This document shows positions 1-5,810 of a stretch of DNA of 9,405 nt, piece after piece; position 1 is the first letter of the stretch; every line of letters begins with the position of its first letter. Source of the stretch: CAZDDW01 sp964480695 (GTDB taxonomy: Bacteria; Patescibacteriota; Patescibacteriia; UBA9934; CAZDDW01). A program made the translations under genes and the position numbers. A model generated the notes under the pieces. The model saw only the letters and a program-made list of their open reading frames with translations, was not told where the DNA came from and did no database searches. The stretch lies in assembly GCA_964480695.1 (NCBI GenBank), contig CAYZPO010000039.1, positions 1 to 9,405 on the forward strand, given 5' to 3'.

Positions 1-116
1 CCAGGGTGATTAGAAGAACCGTGCTGGTTCGATTATTTTAAAAGTTAGCAAACGGAAAACCGACAGGGGCGAGAGAAGTGCCCGTGTCGGTCGTTTATAG
101 AAGGTGCTTGAGGTAG
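1..116. other. Non-coding left edge with two hairpins
   Basis: No gene can be supported here. The stretch lies downstream of the minus-strand gene ending at 117. It holds the terminator-like hairpin at 59-91 (separate entry) and a small hairpin with arms GAACC (16-20) and GGTTC (26-30) around a 5-base loop. On the plus strand that small hairpin is followed by a T-rich stretch, so it could end a rightward gene outside the window. An in-frame TAG at 11-13 would fit, but too little sequence is present to claim it. Confidence 0.5.
59..91 (-). terminator. 3' hairpin of the secreted-protein gene, copy A
   Basis: Two 12-base arms (59-70 and 80-91) enclose a 9-base loop; read on the minus strand the loop is ACTTCTCTC. 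Eleven of 12 positions pair and one, the eighth from the base, is mismatched. The hairpin lies 26 bases past the stop of the gene ending at 117. It is followed on the minus strand by TTTT and further short T runs, a weak U-tract. It closely resembles the hairpin at 1276-1308, including one compensatory base-pair change, so the structure itself appears to be selected. A Rho-independent terminator or 3' stability hairpin is the likely role. Confidence 0.75.
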
Positions 117-1133
117 CTAGCGCGGACAGTCCGGTTCCTGGCCGAACACGACCCGCTGTTCTTCGCTGCTGCAGTGGCGCGTGTACTCGATCGTGCCGTC
201 CTGACGGAACAGTACGTTTCGATCGATCTTGTCTGCTGAAGGACTCTCGTTCATCTTCCACAGGATCACTGCACCCTCTGATTTCTCGACGAAGAGGTAG
301 GGTTCGGAGATCTTGAATACCTCCAGCGGCTCGGTAGCCCAGTCGTAAAGGCGCTCCTCGGATCCCCACACGACCATGTCCTGGCCGGTTCCATCGACAT
401 CCTTGCAGGTGTACAGGAACAGACCTTTGTAACAGCCGTGGTGATCACCGCCCTGCCAGGCATAGACGTCACTGCAGGTGTGCTGGCTGGAGTGGAACCC
501 GCCGCGGTCGTACACTCGGACCCGATCACCTTCCTCGGGCACGGCGTACACCGGCTGTCCGGTAATGTCCAGGCCAATCATATCTGGGGGAGAGATCCCG
601 ACCGGACCAACCTGGTCGTTGAAGTAGACGGCAGCCCGGAAGTCCTGGTCTTCGGTCGAAAGGCGGCAGGTATAAACGACGTTGTCGTTGACCAGCTTGG
701 GCCCCTCGAAACGAGCCGCTCTGTCCATGATCATTGGGCAACCCGGACCAATCCTGTGACCAGTGACCACGTAGCCCAGTCCGTCAGTTCCGAGACCAGC
801 GTATACCGGGGTGCCGTCGGACAACATGCCGATGTACTCGATGGCTTCCCAGCCTGGTCCGATCTGCGAGACCTCCTGGCCCATGGGACCCCAGATCATG
901 TGGAGCTGATTATCCTCGCCCTGGACGACCTTGGAGTAGACCCACTGCCCCTTGATCTGGCGAGTGAATCGGGCGTCGACCGGCGTGTCGAACTCCAGGC
1001 CCATCTGCAACCGCATCTCGCTCAGCTGCCCGAGTCGACGCTGATGGTTGGACTCCTGGCTCTGGGCGGTCATGGGAACGCCCAAGAGATTGATGGTGAA
1101 CAGAACGAACAGAAACAGGTGACTCAACCTCAT
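117..1133 (-). CDS. Secreted protein of unknown function, beta-rich
   Basis: I do not recognise this 338-residue protein. Residues 1 to about 25 form a signal peptide: Arg2, a hydrophobic core (LFLFVLFTINLLG), then a small-residue region ending near AQS, so export is likely. There is no later membrane segment. The mature part is rich in Gly, Asp, Trp and Tyr, with short turn-and-strand patterns. Two resemble each other: IGMLSDGTPVYAG (101-113) and IGLDITGQPVYAV (186-198), which hints at a repeated beta-blade or sandwich fold but does not prove one. Seven cysteines (132, 156, 220, 234, 243, 321, 336) could form disulphides after export. The ATG is supported by AGGAGA seven bases upstream and a consensus promoter. 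The stop is TAG. It is transcribed alone, between two terminator-like hairpins. The large open frame on the opposite strand is a GC-rich shadow. Confidence 0.85.
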   Translation of the reverse strand: MRLSHLFLFVLFTINLLGVPMTAQSQESNHQRRLGQLSEMRLQMGLEFDTPVDARFTRQIKGQWVYSKVVQGEDNQLHMIWGPMGQEVSQIGPGWEAIEYIGMLSDGTPVYAGLGTDGLGYVVTGHRIGPGCPMIMDRAARFEGPKLVNDNVVYTCRLSTEDQDFRAAVYFNDQVGPVGISPPDMIGLDITGQPVYAVPEEGDRVRVYDRGGFHSSQHTCSDVYAWQGGDHHGCYKGLFLYTCKDVDGTGQDMVVWGSEERLYDWATEPLEVFKISEPYLFVEKSEGAVILWKMNESPSADKIDRNVLFRQDGTIEYTRHCSSEEQRVVFGQEPDCPR

Positions 1134-1140
1134 GCGTACA

Positions 1141-1146
1141 TCTCCT
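1141..1146 (-). promoter_or_regulatory. Shine-Dalgarno site of the 1133 gene
   Basis: On the minus strand TTGAGGAGATG stands before the start, with AGGAGA seven bases from the ATG. The same core and spacing precede the gene starting at 2863, so the two genes share a translation-start style not seen in the right-hand genes. A 4-base stem (CAAG 1147-1150 with CTTG 1154-1157) touches the site and could modestly affect its access. Confidence 0.8.
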
Positions 1147-1159
1147 CAAGACACTTGGT

Positions 1160-1206
1160 CCACCGGAATGGTGGGGAACAAATCCGTGTAAGGGTCTTAA
1201 TACCCT
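1160..1206 (-). other. Hairpins in the 5' leader of the 1133 gene
   Basis: The leader between the predicted transcription start (about 1216) and the ATG is about 83 bases long. It contains two small perfect hairpins: CCACC/GGTGG (1160-1164 with 1170-1174, 5-base loop) and AGGGT/ACCCT (1191-1195 with 1202-1206, 6-base loop). No known riboswitch is recognised. They may only protect the RNA or tune ribosome access. Confidence 0.4.
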
Positions 1207-1222
1207 CATGACGGAAGAGATC

Positions 1223-1251
1223 AAGATAGCATGGGGAATGGTCGATGTCAA
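1223..1251 (-). promoter_or_regulatory. Sigma-70-type promoter of the 1133 gene
   Basis: Read on the minus strand, the -35 box is a perfect TTGACA (complement of 1246-1251). A 17-base spacer follows, then the -10 box TATCTT (complement of 1223-1228). Transcription should start near 1216. The promoter lies between the terminator of the upstream operon (1276-1308) and the gene, so the gene is its own transcription unit. Confidence 0.85.
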
Positions 1252-1263
1252 GCATTTTTAGCC

Positions 1264-1308
1264 AAAAAGTCAAAGACCGACAGGCGCGAGAGGGGTGCGC
1301 TTGTCGGT
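1264..1308 (-). terminator. 3' hairpin of the two-gene operon, copy B
   Basis: Arms 1276-1287 and 1297-1308 (12 bases each) enclose a 9-base loop that reads ACCCCTCTC on the minus strand. The eighth position is a mismatch on the minus strand, as in copy A. CTTTGACTTTTT follows, giving an interrupted U-tract. The hairpin starts 44 bases after the stop of the gene ending at 1353 and separates that operon from the promoter at 1223-1251. Compared with copy A, one stem pair is changed from G-C to C-G with the structure kept. Confidence 0.8.
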
Positions 1309-1352
1309 CTGACGTTTGGGGGTTGTTGGCCAGAATCGGCCGAAGGAAGGTG

Positions 1353-2018
1353 CTACTGGGGAGGCGGGCTCAACAGGCGCTGGAACGCCTTCTGAGCACT
1401 GATCGCTTCCAGGGCGTGGTGGAAGTGCTCATTGGCCGCTGCCATCTCGTCTTCGGAGCCGCTGACAGCCCGATCAAGGGCTTCGGCTACCAACAGGTCC
1501 GTGAAGTTCCAGGGAGCAGGGATCACGCGGAACTGAAGGGCTTCTTCGGGATTGAGCCTGAGCCCCATGTACTGAACGTGATCACGGTGTCGAGTTGCCC
1601 CGAATGCCGATCGTTCCAGCAGGTTTACGGCACCAGCCAGGTCATCCACCGGATGATTCGGATCACTGCGGAGCCAGTTGGTCACCGTGCGCATGTCCAG
1701 GTACAGTTCCGTTTCCGGGACCTGTCCTTGGTTCATCCAGGCTTGAGCTTCCAAGACCGCACAGGACCCCGTGGTGCTTTGACCGGCTCGCTCGAGACCT
1801 TCCCGCAACAGCTGGAAGATCGCTTGGTGATCGACGTCCGGATCCTGCGTCAAGTGAATGTAGAGCTTCACTCCACCGTGGAGCATGTCACGCCAGTCTC
1901 CGTGAGTCATTCCCCTGGCTGCCAGCCCTCCGTAGGTGGCCGTAACCACCTCTTTTCTGGGGTCTGCGCTACTATAGAATATCCGCCGCGGCCATTCGTC
2001 TGTCTTGGAATCTGCCAA
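1353..2018 (-). CDS. Hypothetical protein, no signal peptide
   Basis: A 221-residue protein that I do not recognise. It has no signal peptide or membrane segment, so it should be cytoplasmic. Composition suggests a mostly helical protein with many His, Trp and Asp. The only cysteine is Cys86. Stretches such as 85-140 and 172-215 look like amphipathic helices, possibly helical repeats, but no family motif is visible. The start is TTG, chosen because GGGAG lies seven bases upstream (complement of 2026-2030) and no ATG fits. The gene begins 35 bases after the stop of the secreted-protein gene at 2054 and has no promoter of its own in that gap, so the two are cotranscribed. The stop is TAG and a terminator follows at 1276-1308. 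The plus-strand open frames across it are shadows. Confidence 0.8.
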   Translation of the reverse strand: MADSKTDEWPRRIFYSSADPRKEVVTATYGGLAARGMTHGDWRDMLHGGVKLYIHLTQDPDVDHQAIFQLLREGLERAGQSTTGSCAVLEAQAWMNQGQVPETELYLDMRTVTNWLRSDPNHPVDDLAGAVNLLERSAFGATRHRDHVQYMGLRLNPEEALQFRVIPAPWNFTDLLVAEALDRAVSGSEDEMAAANEHFHHALEAISAQKAFQRLLSPPPQ

Positions 2019-2053
2019 GGTGTTTCTCCCTTTACGGTTGGAGAGTTGTTGCC

Positions 2054-2863
2054 CTAGGAGTCCTGGAGCTCGGCGATCAGGTCGTCCACGATCAGGAGCC
2101 AGGTAGGAACCGTTTCCTCGGTGGCTTCCCAGTGGTTCCGTCGCCGCTGGACCCAGTCAGCGTCGTACTGGTTGTAGCCCGTGTCCGCCAGGGACGAACG
2201 GACTCGTTTGCGTTCCTGATTCATACGGTCCCAGCCTTGACCGTATGCGGTGATATCCAACAGTTCGTTCAGAGTCTCGATGTGCTGGATGTGGGCCGTT
2301 TGCTGGGGGGTGGGGAAGGTACCATCGAGATGAGGCCGGAAGGCTTGGAGGTGCTCCACGGTCTTGGTCTCGATGTTGTGAGCTCGGATTTCCTGGACCA
2401 GCTGCGGCTTGTGCTGCTGGTATGTTTCCCAGAGCTGGTCCGGGTCAGCCAGATGTTTTTCGATCTTGTCCCGAATCCGCCACCCGAATTGCTCCTGGAG
2501 CATCCGAAGGGTCCTGTGGGCCTGATCCATCATCGGATTGTCCCAGTCCTGACTGGTGACGATCCGGCGGTATCGCGGGTCGAGCATGTTCTCGAACACC
2601 GCGTCCAGGGTACCGAGAACGGCCGTGTTCTGGGCACTCCTGCTGTCGATAGTGGAGTAGTTCTGGTCCTCGTCACCGGACGCGCGACGCTCCTCCTCTT
2701 CGATCTCTGCGGCGAACTTGGCCACTGCGGCCTTGATCATCGGGCGGGCCAGGATCTCCTTCACGGTCTCCGGCACGGTGATCTTGACCGACCACTTGGC
2801 TGACGCCGGGATCGCGACCAAGGCAACCAACAAAACCAACATCAAACAGAAATTCGCTCGCAT
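2054..2863 (-). CDS. Secreted helical protein of unknown function
   Basis: A 269-residue protein with no recognised family. Residues 1-22 are a clear signal peptide: Arg2, hydrophobic core LMLVLLVALVAI, and cleavage after Ala-Ser-Ala, so it should be released by signal peptidase I. The only cysteine, Cys6, is inside the signal peptide and there is no lipobox. The mature chain looks almost entirely helical and is rich in Gln, Glu, Asp, Arg and Trp. It has an acidic patch at 53-60 (EIEEEERR) and no further membrane segment. The ATG start is supported by GAGGAGA seven bases upstream and a consensus promoter. It is the first gene of a two-gene operon with the 2018 gene, whose product stays in the cytoplasm. 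A joint function is possible but cannot be named. Base composition is clearly richer in GC than the divergent genes to the right. Confidence 0.85.
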   Translation of the reverse strand: MRANFCLMLVLLVALVAIPASAKWSVKITVPETVKEILARPMIKAAVAKFAAEIEEEERRASGDEDQNYSTIDSRSAQNTAVLGTLDAVFENMLDPRYRRIVTSQDWDNPMMDQAHRTLRMLQEQFGWRIRDKIEKHLADPDQLWETYQQHKPQLVQEIRAHNIETKTVEHLQAFRPHLDGTFPTPQQTAHIQHIETLNELLDITAYGQGWDRMNQERKRVRSSLADTGYNQYDADWVQRRRNHWEATEETVPTWLLIVDDLIAELQDS

Positions 2864-2870
2864 GTTCTCA

Positions 2871-2913
2871 TCTCCTCAAAACGATAGGGCAGCTACCGTT
2901 CGCACAAGGTGCG
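2871..2913 (-). promoter_or_regulatory. Ribosome site and tandem hairpins in the 5' leader of the 2863 gene
   Basis: The Shine-Dalgarno sequence GAGGAGA (complement of 2871-2877) ends seven bases before the ATG. Immediately upstream are two abutting hairpins: an 8-base stem (2880-2887 with 2893-2900, loop 5) and a 5-base stem (CGCAC 2901-2905 with GTGCG 2909-2913, loop 3). The 8-base stem has a G-U pair when read as minus-strand RNA but an A-C mismatch on the plus strand, which fits RNA transcribed leftward. The two stems could stack on each other just ahead of the ribosome site. Confidence 0.6.
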
Positions 2914-2970
2914 TCGGGCCGATAAAATCTATGACAGGAAGCATGATCACTTCGCATCACAGAAGAAAAT

Positions 2971-2999
2971 AAAATACCATAAATAAGCCTAAATGTCAA
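2971..2999 (-). promoter_or_regulatory. Sigma-70-type promoter of the two-gene operon
   Basis: On the minus strand the -35 box is TTGACA (complement of 2994-2999), the spacer is 17 bases, and the -10 box is TATTTT (complement of 2971-2976). The predicted start is near 2964, giving a leader of about 100 bases. The layout matches that of the promoter at 1223-1251. Confidence 0.85.
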
Positions 3000-3013
3000 G
3001 GTTTTAGGCTTAT
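2983..3013. promoter_or_regulatory. Perfect inverted repeat around the -35 box, possible operator
   Basis: ATAAGCCTAAA (2983-2993) and TTTAGGCTTAT (3003-3013) are perfect inverted copies, 11 bases each with a 9-base spacer. The leftward -35 box sits wholly in the spacer. A dimeric repressor bound here would block the leftward promoter, and it lies about 30 bases upstream of the rightward -10 box, so both divergent units could be affected. The arms are AT-rich with no U-tract after them, which makes a terminator unlikely. The binding protein is unknown. Confidence 0.6.
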
Positions 3014-3044
3014 GCACACCGGACTACTCAAGCTTATTTAAACG

Positions 3045-3053
3045 TGATACAAT
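3045..3053 (+). promoter_or_regulatory. Extended -10 promoter of the ABC transporter operon
   Basis: TGaTACAAT is an extended -10 element (TG at 3045-3046, hexamer 3048-3053). No good -35 box lies at 17 bases. A start about seven bases downstream would be near 3060, only about three bases before the ATG at 3063. GAGG at 3054-3057 looks like a ribosome site but would lie upstream of that start, so the message is probably leaderless or nearly so. Confidence 0.6.
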
Positions 3054-3062
3054 GAGGTTACT

Positions 3063-5047
3063 ATGCGTATATTTAAACGTGTCTGGTTTTGGATCATCTT
3101 GGTGGTCGTGCTCGCGATTGTTGGCGGCTCGATTGCTTCAGCCAGACTTGGATCTGATCAGGAAATCGTTTCTGCTTTAGTAGAAAAGGGAACGTTAATT
3201 CAGACTGTTGAAGGCAACGGAACGGTTGAGGCTGATCGAGAAATTGATTTAGCTTTTCAAACCACTGGAGACGTGGCTGAGATTTTGGTTGAGCCAGGGA
3301 CCGAGGTGGTAGCCGGGCAAGTGATCATGAGTTTGGACGGGACTAGTGCATTGATTAGTTTGTCCCAGGCACAGGCCACGCTGGACAAAGCTCAGGCTAG
3401 TTTGGATCTGGAGTATGCTGGTGAGTCAGAGGAATCAATTGACGTGACTGAGGCCCAGTTAGTCGAAGCAGAGACTTTGCTCGACAAATACGAGACTGAC
3501 CTGCTTAACACAATTGAGGTTTATAGTGCTGCGACTACGGCTGCTCAAATCACAGTCGACACAGAGTATGATGATTGGGTCAATGCGTTGGCTGATAATG
3601 AACAGGATTTAAGTGAGGTTTATGATGATGCTGTGACTTTGATGCAAGGTGCTGTGATTTCGGTTTCTAGTGGACTAACAGAAGCAGATAATTATATCGG
3701 AGTTGATAATGATACTTTCAATATAGATTTTAGAATCTATCTTAGTGTGATGAACGCTCAGTATTTACACGACGCTGAATATTCATACCCGATCGCTCGA
3801 GATAAAATGTTAGAGGTTGAGGAGCTGTTGGAAGGGATTACTGTTGATTCTCCAGATGAAGAGATCGTGGCCGCTATGGATGAGGCACAGGAGATGTTAA
3901 ACTTGGCCCTTGAAACTCTTAATGATACTCGACACGTTCTTGATACTACTCAAGCCGGAAANNNNNNNNNNNNNNNNNNNNNNNNNNNNNNNNNNNNNNN
4001 NNNNNNNNNNNNNNNNNNNNNNNNNNNNNNNNNNNNNNNNNNNNNNNNNNNNNNNNNNNNNCCCTTGAAACTCTTAATGATACTCGACACGTTCTTGATA
4101 CTACTCAAGCCGGAAATTCTGATCTGTCTGACGCAACTTTGAGTACGTATAAATCTAATATTGATACTGATCGTGATGCAGTAAATACAGATTTGACTGC
4201 GTTGAATAATCAGGAGCAACTGATTAACTCAACGATCATTGCCGCGCAAACTGCAGAAGACACGGCTGAGAACGCTTACGAAGCTGCGGTAGCTGCTTTG
4301 GATCAGGCAGAGGCTACAGAGACTGATCAGGTAGCAAAAGCAACAGCTTTGGTCGCCACTCAAACAGCAGCCGTAGCCACAGCTCAGGCCAATTTGACTT
4401 ATAAAGAAGCAGACCCACGTTCAGTGGATACAGCTGGGTTAGCAGCTCAAGTAAACGAGGCTGGTGCGGCTTTGGCTTTGGCTCAGGAAGAATATAACAA
4501 GACTTTGATCGTGGCCCCGTTTGATGGACAGGTCACGGATATTAATTACGAAATCGGAGAGCAGGTTACTACTGGTTCGATCGCTGTTGGTATGTTGGCT
4601 TTAAATGAGTTCCAGGTGGTAACTAGCATTGATGAAACTGATATTGCTAAGGTTCAGCTTGAAGATTATGCTGAAGTCACTTTTGATGCTTTTGGTGATG
4701 ATGTGATTTTTAACGGATATATTGGAAAAGTAGATCCAGCAGAAGAGGTGATTGAAGGTGTAGTGACTTATGAATTGACCGTATATCTTGAAGGAGAAGT
4801 AGAAGCAGTTCGTTCCGGAATGTCAGCTGACATTACGATTTATACAGAACAGATTGAGGACGCGATTATGGTTCCAAACCGAACAATTTTGACTGAGAAT
4901 TTTGTTAAGTACGTTCGTGTGGTTGAGAATGGGGAAATCCGACAGCGAGAAATTGAGATTGGAATTCGTGGTGATGACGGTAAAACTCAAGTGTTAAGTG
5001 GGGTTTCTGAAGGAGAAGAAGTGGTGTTGACGATACGAGAAAAATAA
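3063..5047 (+). CDS. MacA/HlyD-family periplasmic adaptor (interrupted by a false gap)
   Basis: Membrane-fusion adaptor of an ABC exporter. The assembly splits it, but removing the 100 Ns and one copy of the 55-base duplication (155 bases) restores one frame of 609 residues; numbering below uses this repaired form. Residues 7-27 form an N-terminal membrane anchor. The first half of a lipoyl-like hairpin domain is at about 40-92 (VEPGTEVVAGQVIMSLDG). Residues about 98-427 are a very long acidic, Ala-rich helical region. The second lipoyl half is at 428-461 (VAPFDGQVTDINYEIGEQV), followed by a beta-barrel domain (about 465-545) and a C-terminal membrane-proximal domain. No cysteine is seen. Typical MacA is near 370 residues, so the helical part is unusually long. 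The ATPase ATG follows after one base. The partner and substrate are inferred only from gene order. Confidence 0.9.
3907..4116. other. Assembly gap flanked by a 55-base exact duplication
   Basis: Exactly 100 Ns (3962-4061) are flanked by the same 55 bases, at 3907-3961 and 4062-4116. This is what appears when two contigs overlap by one k-mer and are joined with a default gap. Deleting 155 bases brings the frame from 3063 into register with the frame ending at 5047, and the joined protein reads smoothly through (TTQAG then NSDLSDATL). No sequence is really missing, and the TTG-started frame at 4139 is not a separate gene. Confidence 0.92.
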
Positions 5048-5048
5048 T

Positions 5049-5810
5049 ATGTCTGAGCGCTTGATTGAGGTGCGTAACCTGTACAAGCAATACGAAAATG
5101 ATGGGGTCGTAACTAAGGTGTTGTTCGACCTCAATTTTTCTGTTGAGGCTGGGGAGTTTATCGCTTTAATGGGTCCTTCTGGTTCTGGTAAATCAACCTT
5201 GATGCATATTATGGGTTTTTTAGACAAACTAACTACAGGCGAGTTTTTATTCAAAGATAAAAGTGTTCATCAGATGAATGATGATCAGTTGGCAGTAATG
5301 CGGCGTGACGAAGTTGGTTTTGTTTTTCAGTCTTTTAATTTGTTAGCTAAGACATCGGTACTTGATAATGTACTTTTACCAACGGTGTATACGAGTCTGC
5401 CTTATGCTGAGCGCGTGCGTCGAGCCAAGGAAGTGATTGAACAGGTTGGTTTGTCACATCGTCTTGATCATCTATCAAACCAGTTGTCTGGTGGAGAAAA
5501 GCAGCGCGTGTCGATCGCTCGAGCCATGATTAACGATCCAGCCATTATTTTTGCTGATGAGCCAACTGGAAATTTAGATAGTAAAACCACGATTCAGATT
5601 CTTAAGCTCTTGCAAACACTGAACAAACAGGGGCGAACGATTATTATGGTGACACACGAACCTGAGCTAACGCCATACACCAAGCGCATTTTGAATCTGC
5701 TTGACGGTCGACTGATTAAAGATCGTCCAGCTCCGTTTAAAGATGTGATTAAAGAACCGCCAGCGGCTTATACTAAAAATGCAGAAAAAATTTCCAACGG
5801 TGATTTATGA
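5049..5810 (+). CDS. MacB/LolD-type ABC transporter ATPase
   Basis: Cytoplasmic ATPase subunit, 253 residues, that powers the exporter formed with the adjacent permease. All nucleotide-binding motifs are intact: Walker A GPSGSGKST (42-50), Q-loop Gln94 in VFQSFNLL, signature LSGGEKQ (146-152), Walker B IIFADE (166-171) followed by PTGNLD, and H-loop His203. The sequence style (QSFNLL, ADEPTGNLDS) is that of the MacB/LolD/FtsE group. After the core, residues 225-253 form a short polar tail. The ATG is one base after the adaptor stop and the gene ends in an ATGA overlap with the permease, so the three genes are translationally linked. Only a weak ribosome site precedes it. The exported substrate cannot be deduced. 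Confidence 0.95.
   Translation: MSERLIEVRNLYKQYENDGVVTKVLFDLNFSVEAGEFIALMGPSGSGKSTLMHIMGFLDKLTTGEFLFKDKSVHQMNDDQLAVMRRDEVGFVFQSFNLLAKTSVLDNVLLPTVYTSLPYAERVRRAKEVIEQVGLSHRLDHLSNQLSGGEKQRVSIARAMINDPAIIFADEPTGNLDSKTTIQILKLLQTLNKQGRTIIMVTHEPELTPYTKRILNLLDGRLIKDRPAPFKDVIKEPPAAYTKNAEKISNGDL

Noticed and set aside
438..1211. Plus-strand open frame of 257 codons
   Set aside because: It lies opposite a minus-strand gene that has a signal peptide, ribosome site, promoter and terminator. It has no such signals and its Val/His/Asp-rich composition is typical of a GC-rich shadow.
1245..2057. Plus-strand open frame of 270 codons
   Set aside because: It runs through the terminator, the minus-strand gene and the intergenic gap, with no ribosome site; it is a shadow of the 2018 gene.
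2132..2803. Plus-strand open frame of 223 codons
   Set aside because: Shadow of the secreted-protein gene at 2054-2863, whose start signals are strong.
3950..4219. Minus-strand open frame across the N run
   Set aside because: It owes its length to Ns and lies opposite a well-supported gene.
4139..5047. Separate second HlyD-like gene starting with TTG
   Set aside because: The start is produced by the false gap; after collapsing the duplicated 55 bases it is Leu308 of a continuous protein.
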